From Paraplanobispora takensis (GTDB taxonomy: Bacteria; Actinomycetota; Actinomycetes; Streptosporangiales; Streptosporangiaceae), in NCBI RefSeq assembly GCF_016863195.1, contig NZ_BOOK01000071.1:1-42103 (forward strand): a DNA stretch of 42,103 bases, given 5' to 3'. Shown here one piece after another: positions 1-9,200 of the stretch. Position numbers and translations under genes: made by a program. Under the pieces are notes generated by a model. That model saw nothing but the letters and a program-made list of their open reading frames with translations. It was not told the DNA's origin and ran no database searches. Numbering within the stretch: the first letter of the stretch is position 1; each line of letters begins with the position of its first letter.

Positions 1-20
1 GGCGCCACGGCCCCGGAAGC

Positions 21-51
21 GGTGCCCCACCCCGCACCGGGGTGGGGCACC
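21..51. terminator. Perfect 13-bp hairpin, candidate terminator
   Basis: Two 13-base arms (GGTGCCCCACCCC and its exact reverse complement) flank a 5-base loop. There is no T-run after the stem in either direction, so it is not a classical intrinsic terminator. It lies 28 bases beyond the stop of the DUF1876-like remnant on the minus strand, where a transcription end would be expected. GC-rich stems without U-tracts are common 3' ends in actinobacteria. Confidence 0.5.
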
Positions 52-78
52 GGCATGCTCATGGTGTGGTGCAAAAAA

Positions 79-336
79 TCACGTTATGACGGATTCTGAC
101 CGAGAAGCGCGGCGGGGAAGAGCTCGACGAGGAAGACGAGGCGATTTTTCGGCGAGGTCGGCCAGCGCGCGGGTGACTGCCGGCTCATCACCGATCTCGG
201 ACACCGGGAAGCCGGCCGGATTGCGGCGGGCGCGCCCGGCCCCGGCCAGGTGCGTGCCGTCCCTGGTGGTCAGGACCGCCCGGGCGGGACCAACGCCCCA
301 TGCCGTCTTCGCAGGCCTGGGCCCGGCACCGTCCAC
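79..336 (-). pseudogene. DUF1876 (dsRBD-like) protein remnant
   Basis: The middle of this 85-codon frame reads like a DUF1876 domain: a TRDGTHLAGAGRARRNP stretch followed by EIGDE and a RALADLAEK helix. Family members usually begin with a strand-rich 25-residue lead and end shortly after the RAL.DL helix with an acidic tail. Here the N-terminal lead (about residues 1-16) looks unrelated and the C-terminal 20 residues are Arg-rich, so both ends are probably frameshifted. Rv1738, a DUF1876 member of M. tuberculosis, belongs to the DosR regulon; this matters because a DosR-like box occurs further right. It could also be a divergent intact small protein. The assignment rests on motif memory only. 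Confidence 0.45.
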
Positions 337-381
337 CGGCCGAGGGGTGATCGCAGAACGGGCCGACGGCGTGCATACCGA

Positions 382-1236
382 TCACGCATCCACGACCGCG
401 ACGTCCGTGGCGATGAACTCCCGGACCATCCGCATGACCTCGTCGGTCCGCTCGTCGTGCGGGTTGTGCCCGGCACGCTCGATGATCTCAAGCCGGGCTC
501 CCGGGATCCCGGCTGCGAGCTGACCTTGATGCTCAGGTGGGAACACGAAGTCGTCCCGTCCGGCGATCACCAGGGTGGGCGTCCTGATCTCACCCAGCCG
601 GTCCATGACCGTCCAGCCCTTCACCAGCCGGCTGAAGCCGAAGATCTCGGCCTGTGGCCGCGCCTTCGAATGACGTTGCGCGAACATCATCCGCATGGCC
701 GCGACGAAGCCCGTGTGCGGGTTGTAGGCGGAGCCGAGCCTCAGGAGCGTCGGGTAGAACTCCCAGGGCGCGGTCTGGCCGTTGAACCAGCGCCGGGCGA
801 GCTCCACTTTCCTGCCCGAGAATCCGCGCCTGGCCAGCAACCGCGGAGCGTTCTCCTGCCCCCAGCGGCTGTCGCCGCCGGTATCGAGCAGCACGAGGTG
901 GGACAGTCTGTCCGGATACCGCAGCGCGTACTCCAGGGCCACGTTGCCGCCGAAGGAGTGGCCGAGCACGGCCCACTTTTCGAAACCCAGCCTCTCGCGC
1001 AGCGCGTCGGCGTCGGTGGTCAGGTTCTCCCAGGTCATCGATGTGACGGGAGCGCCGTCGGAGCGTCCGTTGCAGCGGTGGTCGTAGAAGATGAGGGTGA
1101 AGCGGTCTTGGAGCTGCCGGAACGGCAGCAGCGTCCAGTGGTCCGCTCCCGGGCCGCCGTGCATGAGCACCAGCGGGTGGCCGCGTCCGACGACCTCGAC
1201 GAACAGGCGGATGTCACGTACCGGGATCGTTGTCAT
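382..1236 (-). CDS. Alpha/beta-fold hydrolase
   Basis: This is a 284-residue single-domain alpha/beta hydrolase of the prolyl-iminopeptidase/proline-aminopeptidase-like group; the substrate is unknown. Visible motifs are HGGPG (oxyanion hole, residues 26-30), the nucleophile elbow GHSFGG with Ser94, an Asp in GRDDFVFPP and a catalytic His in AGHNPHDE near the C-terminus. No signal peptide is seen, so it is probably cytoplasmic. The ATG at 1236 is preferred over an upstream in-frame codon because GGAGG lies 7 bases ahead. It overlaps the stop of the WS/DGAT gene as ATGA, so the two were translationally coupled within a minus-strand operon. Family confidence is high; substrate confidence is low. 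Confidence 0.85.
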   Translation of the reverse strand: MTTIPVRDIRLFVEVVGRGHPLVLMHGGPGADHWTLLPFRQLQDRFTLIFYDHRCNGRSDGAPVTSMTWENLTTDADALRERLGFEKWAVLGHSFGGNVALEYALRYPDRLSHLVLLDTGGDSRWGQENAPRLLARRGFSGRKVELARRWFNGQTAPWEFYPTLLRLGSAYNPHTGFVAAMRMMFAQRHSKARPQAEIFGFSRLVKGWTVMDRLGEIRTPTLVIAGRDDFVFPPEHQGQLAAGIPGARLEIIERAGHNPHDERTDEVMRMVREFIATDVAVVDA

Positions 1237-2410
1237 GGCACTACCTCCGTAAGAGGGGTCGGCACGCCGAGCCTGTCCAGCTCCTGGCACGCGCTGGCGA
1301 TGAAGACGTCGAGATCCGGATAGGCGTCTCGGTCGGCGACGACGCCGATGGTGAGCGCTCCGGCGTAGGACAGCGCGCCCACGCCGAGGGGTTCGTTCGC
1401 GATCAGCGGCAGTACCGGGAACACCTCGAGCACCCGCGCGCCCGCCAGGAACAGCGGCATGGTCGGGCCGGGGATGCTGGCGGTCGCCACGTTGACGCGT
1501 TGGCGCATCACCGCGACCAGCATGATCTTTCTCGTGAGCCGGCCGCCGATCAGCGCTGCGAGGGATGTGCGGGCCCGCGATTTCCTCTTGGCGGTCTCGG
1601 CGGCGATGCGTCGGAGCTCGTCGCCCGCGCCGGACTCGCGCAGCGCCAGCGGGACGGCCATCTGCGCGATCAGGTTGCCCTGCTGCGGTCCGCTGATCCG
1701 CGGTCGCAACGAGACGGGGACGTAGACCCGTACGGTGGTGTCCTCGGTCGGTTCGCCACGGCCGCCCAGTACGGCACGCAGGCCGCTCACCGTGAGGGCG
1801 AGCAGGACGTCGTTCACGGTTGCGCCGTGGGCGTGCGCGGTAAGTCTGATCTCGTCAAGGCCGGTTCGGATCACGGCGAGGCTCCGTCCGGGACCTACCA
1901 TCCGGTCCAGGCTCGTCCGGGTCGCCGGTTGCTCGGCGAGGAGCTCGCGGATCGCGGGCCAGGCCTCGCGGGCGTGCCGCAGCGTCCGGCTCGGCCGCAG
2001 GAGCATTGATCCCGCGCGCCCCAGCGGCCGAAGGCGCCTCCAGATGCTGTCGGCGAGGAGGTCACGGTCCGGGGGTGGAAGCGCGGGCGTCCAGGGCGGC
2101 GCCGGCGTGATCGGCGTATCCGGGCCGGGATCCAGGAAGGCCGCGAGCGTGGTCATCGCGGCCGTGCCGTCGGCGATCGCATGGTGCAGTTTGACGAACA
2201 TGGCGACCCGTCCGCCGGGCAGCCCTGGCAGGAGCCACATCCGCCAGAGCGGGCGCGATGGGTCGAACCGTTCGCTTCGCAGTTCCTCGGTCACGGTCAG
2301 GAGACCTGCCTCGGCGGTCCCGGGGGGAAGCGCCCGGGTCACGATGTGCTCGCAGACGTCGAAGCGCGGGGCGTCCCCCCAAGCCCGGTGGGCGTTGCCA
2401 GGCCGCTCAT
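1233..2410 (-). pseudogene. WS/DGAT wax ester synthase/diacylglycerol acyltransferase, N-terminally damaged
   Basis: The family esterifies fatty acyl-CoA to alcohols or diacylglycerol to make storage lipid. The catalytic HHAIADG (HHxxxDG) is intact, and the C-terminal NDVLLAL and NVATASIPGP regions are present up to the stop. A good AGGAGG sits 7 bases before the ATG at 2410, next to the stop of the beta-lactamase gene. That reading frame ends after 23 codons. The conserved frame resumes as AHRAWGDAPRFDVCEHIV and continues without a credible start of its own. About 70-90 residues normally present before HHxxxDG are missing, so a deletion with frame change has removed the N-terminal lobe. Translation from the internal GTG at 2342 would give 369 residues with a doubtful fold. 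M. tuberculosis tgs1 of this family is a DosR target. Confidence 0.75.
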
Positions 2411-3972
2411 CACCGCACCTCCTGAGATCGCCGGCGACGCCTCATGACGGATCGCACGGCGGCGGCCTTGCCGCCTTCCACGGGACGCCTGATGAGCGAT
2501 ATCGGCTGCCCTCCGAGATCCACGTGCATGGCCGCCGTGCCGCTCGGGGCGGTGCCGAACACGACGCGGAGGCTCGACGCCCCGGACTCCGGAAGACCCA
2601 GCCGGAACACGTAGGGATCGTCCTCCTCGTCGGGGCACAGCGGCAGGCCCCGATACAGGGACGGGATGGGTGTCAGCGCCCGGATCATCAAGCGCCCGCC
2701 GCGGACGAACACCTCGACGCCGCCGGGCATCGCCAGGCGCCCCCGCAGGTCCGAGATCCGCGCAGGCAGCCGGTAGCGGCCGCGCAGCTCCGCCCAGATT
2801 TCGGGGCGCTGCGGGATGTCGGTGCGGACCACCTCGTCGGGCACGTCGATCAGGCGGCGCAGCAGCCGCTTGAACTCCGTCTCCATCCACCCGAACGCGC
2901 CCGGCGAGCCGTTGGTGAGGGCGACGACGCCGACGCCGTCGTCCGGCGCGAGGAACACCGCCGAGTTGAAGCCGGGCAGGATCCCGTCGTGCCCGACCAC
3001 CCGGTGTCGGCCTGCCCGGCCGCTGAAGAACCCGAGCCCCCACCCCGGAACGCGAGGATCCGGCCGGAAATGGGGCTCGTACATCGTGGCGATCGTGTCC
3101 GGCCGGAGGACGGAGCCGTTCTCGCCGGCGCCTTCGCCCAGGAGGGTCGCGGCGAAGCGGGCGATGTCCCGGGTGGTGGAGTAGATTCCACCGGCTCCTG
3201 CGCCGATCCAGTCCCGGTCGGGTGTGGCCTGCACGCCGCGGCGTCCCAGTGCGTAACCGGTTGCCAGGCGCGAGGAGACGGCTCCGGAGCGGACGAGGCC
3301 GGTGTCCTGCATGCCGAGGGGGTCGAAGATCCGCTCGCGGAAATAGCGCTCCAGGCTTCTCCCGCTCACATCCTCGACGATCTGGCCGAGCGTGGCATAG
3401 CCGTGATTGCAGTAGGCGAAGGCCGTACCGGGCTCGGCCACGATCGGCAGACCCCGGCAGTAGTACTCGGCCAGCGATGGCAACGGCCCCCCGGCCCGCA
3501 CGCTGAGCTGGGGAGGGCGCCCCCCGAACGGCCCGGCCTCGAGATGGAGCAGGTCGCGCAAGTGCTGCACCTCTGCGATCCCGGCGGTGTGGGTCAGGAG
3601 ATGACGTACCGTCGCCGGCCGGAACCCGGCCTGCGCCGGAACCAGTGCATAAGCGTGCAGATAGTCGCCGGCGGGTGCGTCGAGGTCGATGAGGCCCTGC
3701 TCGTGCAGCTGCATCACCGCGATCGCGGTGACGGGCTTGGTGAGAGACCCGATACGGAAGACGGTGTCCTGGGTGACCGGCGTGTTTGCGGCGATGTCCG
3801 CCAATCCGTGGCCGTGGAAGAAGCCGGGCGATCCGGTGCGGACCACACCGACGGCCAGGCCGACGCAGGGATGCCGGTTGAGCATCTCCATGACCCACGT
3901 GCGCAGCCGGAGAGTGTCGATCGTGGGGAGTCCGCCGGTCTCACGCTGGGGATATGTGGCTTGACGTGCCAT
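2410..3972 (-). CDS. Serine hydrolase, class C beta-lactamase/EstB family
   Basis: This is a 520-residue protein. Residues 20-370 form a penicillin-binding-protein-like transpeptidase/esterase domain with SxxK as S-L-T-K in IGSLTKPV, a YxN equivalent in AYCNHGY, and HDG in VGHDGILPG replacing KTG. Members hydrolyse esters or beta-lactam-like substrates through the SxxK Ser. The extra C-terminal segment of about 140 residues is beta-rich and seen in larger members of the family. No signal peptide is evident, arguing for a cytoplasmic esterase rather than a secreted penicillinase. The ATG at 3972 follows a GGAGGAGG motif. Its stop abuts the start of the WS/DGAT gene (TGATG), which indicates an operon. 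Actual resistance activity cannot be inferred. Confidence 0.88.
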   Translation of the reverse strand: MARQATYPQRETGGLPTIDTLRLRTWVMEMLNRHPCVGLAVGVVRTGSPGFFHGHGLADIAANTPVTQDTVFRIGSLTKPVTAIAVMQLHEQGLIDLDAPAGDYLHAYALVPAQAGFRPATVRHLLTHTAGIAEVQHLRDLLHLEAGPFGGRPPQLSVRAGGPLPSLAEYYCRGLPIVAEPGTAFAYCNHGYATLGQIVEDVSGRSLERYFRERIFDPLGMQDTGLVRSGAVSSRLATGYALGRRGVQATPDRDWIGAGAGGIYSTTRDIARFAATLLGEGAGENGSVLRPDTIATMYEPHFRPDPRVPGWGLGFFSGRAGRHRVVGHDGILPGFNSAVFLAPDDGVGVVALTNGSPGAFGWMETEFKRLLRRLIDVPDEVVRTDIPQRPEIWAELRGRYRLPARISDLRGRLAMPGGVEVFVRGGRLMIRALTPIPSLYRGLPLCPDEEDDPYVFRLGLPESGASSLRVVFGTAPSGTAAMHVDLGGQPISLIRRPVEGGKAAAVRSVMRRRRRSQEVR

Positions 3973-4117
3973 TGCTCACCCCTCCTCCGGCGCCGGAAGG
4001 GCAACAGGTGACACGCCGCGGCCCTCGGCCGCCACTGCCATCGTCGCCGCCGAGCCCAGGTGCGACCAGGGCCGAAAGCCACCCCGACCAGGGACCTTCT
4101 ACCACCAGCCTGTTTTT

Positions 4118-4152
4118 AATCTACAAAGTAAATCCGATTTCATTGTACAAAA
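4118..4152. promoter_or_regulatory. AT-rich operator-like patch with orphan ribosome site
   Basis: A conspicuously AT-rich island contains TCTACAAAGTAAA, an imperfect palindrome of the form TCTAC-N3-GTAGA with one mismatch, and 10 bases later ATTGTACAAAA. The half-sites resemble BlaI/CopY-type operators (TACA/TGTA), but no such regulator is seen in the window. A strong + strand AGGAGG lies at about 4182-4187 with no sensible gene after it, because the following DNA is the antisense of an MgtE tail. This may be the promoter and leader of a gene deleted at about 4195. A very similar motif occurs at 21852. Confidence 0.4.
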
Positions 4153-4199
4153 CAAAAGACCGAAACAAAGAAAAATCGACTAGGAGGACAGCCCTGATA

Positions 4200-4434
4200 T
4201 CAGCCGACGATCAGCATCGCGGTGAGCAGATAGACGGTGATGGAGACCAAGTCCTGGATGACCGTGGCCAGCGGACCGGATCCAAAGGCGGGGTCGCGGC
4301 CGAGGCGGTTGAGCAGCCACGGCAGCACCATGGCCAGGACGGAGGCCACTGAGCAGCGGCGAACAGGGAGATGGCCGCGGTCGGCGCCACTCGCGCACCA
4401 CGACGGCCTCGGTCTGGGTACCGACCTGCGTGAC
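4200..4434 (-). pseudogene. MgtE-type magnesium transporter, C-terminal remnant
   Basis: Read on the minus strand, the last 44 codons encode a typical MgtE tail: MAMVLPWLLNRLGRDP, then SGPLATVIQD and a final hydrophobic helix ending at a TGA (4200-4202). A second piece at 4390-4434 in another frame gives VTQVGTQTEAVVVR, which matches the TM segment motif (GTQTEA) that in intact proteins lies about 50-60 residues further upstream. The intervening helix is missing and the frames disagree, so this is a decayed fragment. No start is present. It separates the left minus-strand operon from the + strand synthase cassette. Confidence 0.7.
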
Positions 4435-4479
4435 CTTCTACGTTAGGTCGACGATACCCGGATCGCGCCTGGCGGGGGG

Positions 4480-4499
4480 TTCGGGACGAAAGTCCCATC
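4480..4499. promoter_or_regulatory. DosR/DevR-like palindromic box
   Basis: The sequence TTCGGGACGAAAGTCCCATC contains the perfect dyad GGGAC-N4-GTCCC. It agrees closely with the mycobacterial DosR consensus TTSGGGACTWWAGTCCCSAA. It lies about 125 bp upstream of the acyl-CoA dehydrogenase start and 45 bp from the MgtE remnant, in the only non-coding stretch able to hold the cassette promoter. DosR sites usually lie 40-100 bases before the transcription start, so the spacing suits the + strand cassette. No DosR-type regulator is encoded in this window. Confidence 0.65.
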
Positions 4500-4623
4500 G
4501 GCCGGGGTCCTCCGGAGGCTGTTCGCCGGTCCGGGCCGGGCCTACGGTGCGGGGAGAGCTCACGCGGAGAACCGCGCAATCGCCGTCCCGATCCCCGATC
4601 GGCAGAGCCAAGGGAGGCGAGCC

Positions 4624-6273
4624 ATGGGTAGTGGCCTCGACCTCGGAACACTCGATCTCATGCTGGAGGCGCTGGGCGACTTCGTCCACGCGGCGCTGCC
4701 TGAGGAGCGTCAGCTCGAACTGGACCGCACCGACATCTGCCCGGAGGACACCGTGCGGGCGATGTGCGGCGACGACCTCGGCGTGCAGCTGGCCTTCATC
4801 CCGGAGGAGTACGGCGGGCTGGGAGGCGGCGCGTTCGACTCCTACCGCATCTGCGAGCGTCTGGCCCGCCTCGACCTGGGGCTGGCCACCTCGGTGTTCG
4901 CCACCTTCCTGGGCGGCGATCCGATCCTGTTCGGCGGCACCTCCGGGCAGAAGGAGCGCTGGCTGGGGCGCATCGCCAAGGAGGGCCTGCTGTTCGCCTA
5001 CGGCGCCACCGAGCCCGAGGCGGGCAGCGATCTGGGCGCGCTGCGCACCACGGCCAGGCCCGTCGAGGGCGGGTATCGGATCACCGGCCGCAAGCAGTGG
5101 ATCAGCAACGGCTCCATCGCCGATGTGTGCTGCGTGCTGGCGCTGGCCCCCGGCGGACCCTCCTGGTTCGTGGTCGAGCGCGGCACCGAGGGCTTCTCCT
5201 CGGCCGTGCCGGAGGACAAGCACGGCATCCGGCTGTCGAACACCGCGGCGCTCTATCTCGACGAGGTGTTCGTCCCCGCCGAGCACCTGGTCGGCCTGAC
5301 CGAGGGCAGGGGACTGACCCAGGCCCAGCACGTGTTCGGCTACACGCGGCTCATGGTGGCCGCCTTCGGGCTCGGCGCCGGCTGGGAGGCCGTCGACCGG
5401 GCGATCCGTTTCTCCGCCGACCGGGTGCAGGCCGGCACGCCGCTGGCGGCCAAGCAGGGCTACACCCACAAGCTGATCGTGCCGCACGCCGTACGGCTGG
5501 AGGCCGCGCGGGCCTTCATCGAGGAGACCGCCACCCGCATCGACGCGGGCGAGGGCGCGCAGGGCGTGCTCAACGCCGAGGGTGCGATCGCCAAGTATCT
5601 GGCCAGCGAGGCGGGCAACACGGCCGCCGAGGCCGCGATCCAGGCCCACGGCGGCTACGGCTACACCCGGCCCTACCTGGTGGAGAAGATCAAACGCGAT
5701 GTGCGCATCACCACGATCTACGAGGGCACCTCGGAGATCCTGGAGATGACCGTCGCCAGGGACCGCTGGCAGCAGCACCTCAAGACGCGCGGCACCCACT
5801 ACTCCGAAACCGCTCGCTCCGTGGCGGCCCTGCCCGCCGAGACCGGTGCGGGCACCGCCGCGCTCGCGCTCGACTGCCTGGGCGCCCTCATGGAGACCTG
5901 CCGCACCGAGCGCCTGACCCGCAGCCAGCATGTGCTGCTGCGCCTGGGCGAGCTGATCGCCTACGGCGAGGCGGCCGGCAGCCTCGCCCACCGGGCCGCA
6001 GACGCCCTGGGCGGTACGTCGCCCGAGAAGACCGATCGGCGTTTCAGCCCCGCGACCCTGTCCGCCGTCAGCCGGGTCTTCGCCCGCGAGGCCGCGATGA
6101 GGATCGCTGAGGAGGGGACGCGCCTGGTGCTCGGCGCGCTGTCTCCGGACGGGACCGCTGCGCGGACCGGTCTGGAGGGGCCGCGCCTGGATGCGGTCCG
6201 CGCGGCTCAGCGGGGGCTGCTGGCCGACATGGACCTCATCGCGGACGTGTTGTACGGCCGCGCGGATCTTTAG
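4624..6273 (+). CDS. Acyl-CoA dehydrogenase with C-terminal extension
   Basis: This 549-residue FAD enzyme would oxidise an acyl-CoA (or carrier-bound acyl chain) to the trans-2-enoyl form. Residues 1-400 hold the canonical ACAD fold: the GATEPEAGSDLGA signature, the KQWISNG flavin-contact strand, QAHGGYGYTR and RDVRITTIYEGTSEI, with the presumed catalytic base Glu367 in the YEGTSE position. Residues about 400-549 form an additional helical domain, as in very-long-chain ACAD/ACAD9-like enzymes. GGGAGGCGAGCC precedes the ATG. It is the first gene of the cassette; only 8 bases separate it from the synthase gene. It might introduce or saturate double bonds in the synthase product, or prepare the starter. 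That role is inferred from position only. Confidence 0.93.
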   Translation: MGSGLDLGTLDLMLEALGDFVHAALPEERQLELDRTDICPEDTVRAMCGDDLGVQLAFIPEEYGGLGGGAFDSYRICERLARLDLGLATSVFATFLGGDPILFGGTSGQKERWLGRIAKEGLLFAYGATEPEAGSDLGALRTTARPVEGGYRITGRKQWISNGSIADVCCVLALAPGGPSWFVVERGTEGFSSAVPEDKHGIRLSNTAALYLDEVFVPAEHLVGLTEGRGLTQAQHVFGYTRLMVAAFGLGAGWEAVDRAIRFSADRVQAGTPLAAKQGYTHKLIVPHAVRLEAARAFIEETATRIDAGEGAQGVLNAEGAIAKYLASEAGNTAAEAAIQAHGGYGYTRPYLVEKIKRDVRITTIYEGTSEILEMTVARDRWQQHLKTRGTHYSETARSVAALPAETGAGTAALALDCLGALMETCRTERLTRSQHVLLRLGELIAYGEAAGSLAHRAADALGGTSPEKTDRRFSPATLSAVSRVFAREAAMRIAEEGTRLVLGALSPDGTAARTGLEGPRLDAVRAAQRGLLADMDLIADVLYGRADL

Positions 6274-6281
6274 GACTCGTC

Positions 6282-9200
6282 ATGGACACCATCAGACTCG
6301 AGCCCGTCGCCGTCGTGGGCGTCGGGGCGATCATGCCGGACGCGCCGGACGCGGCGGCCTTCTGGGCGAATGTGAAGGGCGGCCGGTACTCCATCTCCGA
6401 CGTGCCCGCCGAGCGGTGGGACCCCGCCCTGTACTACGACCCCGACCCCAAGGCTCCGGACAAGACCTACTCGCGGATCGGCGGCTGGGTGCGCGAGTTC
6501 CCCTGGGACCCGCTGGGATGGCGTCTGGCCGTGCCGCCGACCGTCGCCGCGCAGCTCGACGACGGGCAGAAGTGGGCGATCAGCGCCTCCCGGGCGGCGC
6601 TGCTGGACGCGGGCTGGCCCGGCTGGCAGGTCGACCCGGAACGAGTGGCCGTGATCATCGGCAACGCCCTCGGCGGGGAGAAGCACTATCGCACCAACAC
6701 GCGGATCGAGCTGCCCGAGTATCTGCGGCGGCTGCGCGAGGCCCCGTCGTTCGCCGCGCTGCCCGAGCAGGTGCGCCAAGCCGTCCTGCGTGAGACCGCC
6801 ACCTCCTACCTGGCCGGGTATCCGCCGGTCACCGAGGACACCATGCCCGGCGAGCTGGCCAACATCATCGCCGGGCGGGTGGCCAACCTGTTCGACTTCC
6901 GCGGCCCCAACTTCACCACCGACGCCGCGTGCGCCTCGGGGCTGGCGGCCATGGCCTCGGCGGTGCGCGGCCTGCAGGCCCGCGACTTCGACGCCGTGGT
7001 CACCGGCGGCGTCGACAGGAACATGGGCGTGGCCGCGTTCGTCAAGTTCTGCAAGATCGGCGCGCTGTCGGCCACCGGCACCCGCCCCTTCGACGAGGGC
7101 GCCGACGGCTTCGTGATGGGTGAGGGCGCCGCGCTGTTCGTGCTCAAGCGACTGGATGACGCCGAGCGCGACGGTGACCGCGTCTACGCCGTCATCCTGG
7201 GCCTGGCCGGGTCCAGCGACGGCAGGGGCAAGGGGATCACCGCACCCAACCCGATCGGCCAGCGGCTGGCCATCGAGCGCGCCTGGGAGGGCGCCGGGGT
7301 CGATCCCGCCGCCGCCACGCTCCTCGAGGCCCACGGCACCTCCACCCGGGTGGGCGACGCCACCGAGCTGGGCGCGCTCAGCGAGGTCTTCACCAAGGCG
7401 GGCGCCCGGCCGGGCTCGATCGCCCTCGGCTCGGTGAAGTCCAACATCGGTCACCTCAAGGCCGCCGCGGGCGCGGCGGGGGTGTTCAAGACCGTGATGA
7501 GCCTGCACGAGGGCGTGCTCGCGCCCAGCCTGCACTTCGAGCGGCCCAACCCGAACGTCGAGTGGTCTGCCATCCCCTTCCGGGTCTGCACCGGACTGAG
7601 GGAGTGGCCGCGTCCGGCCGGCGGCGCCCGCCGCGCCGGTGTGAGCGCCTTCGGGTTCGGCGGGACCAATTTCCACCTGGTGCTGGAGGAGTACCTGCCC
7701 GGCCGGTACCGCACCGCGGACGCCCCCCGCAGTTTCGCCACCGCGGCACAGACGGCCACGGCACAGACGGCGACGGGCCGGGATCCGGCCGCGGCGGGTA
7801 CGGCGGGCGCCACGCCCGCGGCACACCGGCCCGCCCCGGTCACGGCGGAGCCCCGGGCTCCGCTCAGGGGCGCCGCCGTGGTCGCCGGATCGGACGAGGC
7901 CGAGGTCGTCGACCGGCTCGGGCGGCTGACCGCCGCCCCCGAGCCCCGGCCGCCCGATCCCGCGGCGGCCGCCGCCCCGATCCGGGTGGCCATCGACTAC
8001 GCCGACGCCGCGGACCTGGCCGACAAGGCGGACAAGGCGATCACCGCGCTGCGCCGGGACGAGCCGGCGGTGTGGCGGATGCTGCGCTCCCGGGGCGTCT
8101 TCCTCGGTCGCGGCCCGGCCCCGGAGGTCGCCTTCCTCTACACCGGCCAGGGCTCCCAGTACGTCAACATGCTGCGCGAGCTGCGCGAGCGGGAACCGGT
8201 CGTGGCCGCCGCCTTCGAGGAGGCCGACCGCGTCATGACGCCGCTGCTCGGCCGCCCGCTGACCTCCTACGTCTTCTCCGACGCCGGCGACCTCGAGTCG
8301 CTGGAGCGGCAGCTCCTGCAGACCGAGATCACCCAGCCCGCCGTGCTCACCGCCGACCTGGCGCTGACCAGGCTGCTGGAGGCCTACGGCGTGCGGCCCG
8401 ACATGGTCATGGGTCACAGCCTCGGCGAGTACGGCGCGCTGGTCGCCGCCGGGGCGCTGACCTTCGAGGCCGCGCTGGAGGCGGTCAGCGCGCGCGGCCA
8501 CGAGATGGCCTCACTCTCGCTGGCCGACAACGGGGCCATGGCCGCGGTCTTCGGCCCGCTGCCCGAGATCGAGCACATCGTCGCCGGGACCGGCGGCGAC
8601 GTGGTCGTCGCCAACATCAACAGCACCCGGCAGGCCGTGGTCGGCGGCGCCACCGCCGCCGTCGAGGCCGTCGTGGAGACCTTCAGGAACGCGGGCATGA
8701 CGGCCACGCGCATCCCCGTCAGCCACGCCTTCCACACCTCGATCGTCGCCCCGGCCGGCGAGCCCCTCAAGGATGCGCTGCGCCGCCTGGACATCCGGCC
8801 GCCCGCCATGCCGATCGTGGCCAACGTGACCGGCGAGTTCTACCCGGCCGACGCCGACGTCGACACGATGCTGGACATCCTCGGTCGCCAGGTGGCCTCT
8901 CCGGTGCGCTTCGTCACCGGCCTGCGCACCCTGTACGAGGCGGGCGCGCGCGTCTTCGTCGAGGTGGGACCCAAGAAGGCGCTGCACGGCTTCGCCGAGG
9001 ACGTGCTCGGCTCCGTGCACGACGACGTGCTCGCGCTGTACACCAACCACCCCAAGAACGGCGACGTGGCCTCCTTCAACCAGGCGTTGTGCGGGCTGTA
9101 TGCCGCCGGGCTCGGCTTCGGGAGCGCGCCCGCCGTACCGGGTGAGAGTGCGCTCCGGGTCACCGTACCCGGCGAGGGGACGACCCGGGAGGCCGCCCGC

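Noticed and set aside
1735-4011. A 758-codon + strand frame over the WS/DGAT and beta-lactamase genes
   Set aside because: No recognisable motif; the minus strand encodes clear HHxxxDG and SxxK proteins with ribosome sites.
4509-4518. CCTCCGGAGG palindrome in the cassette leader
   Set aside because: Short GC palindromes are frequent by chance here and it matches no operator I can name.
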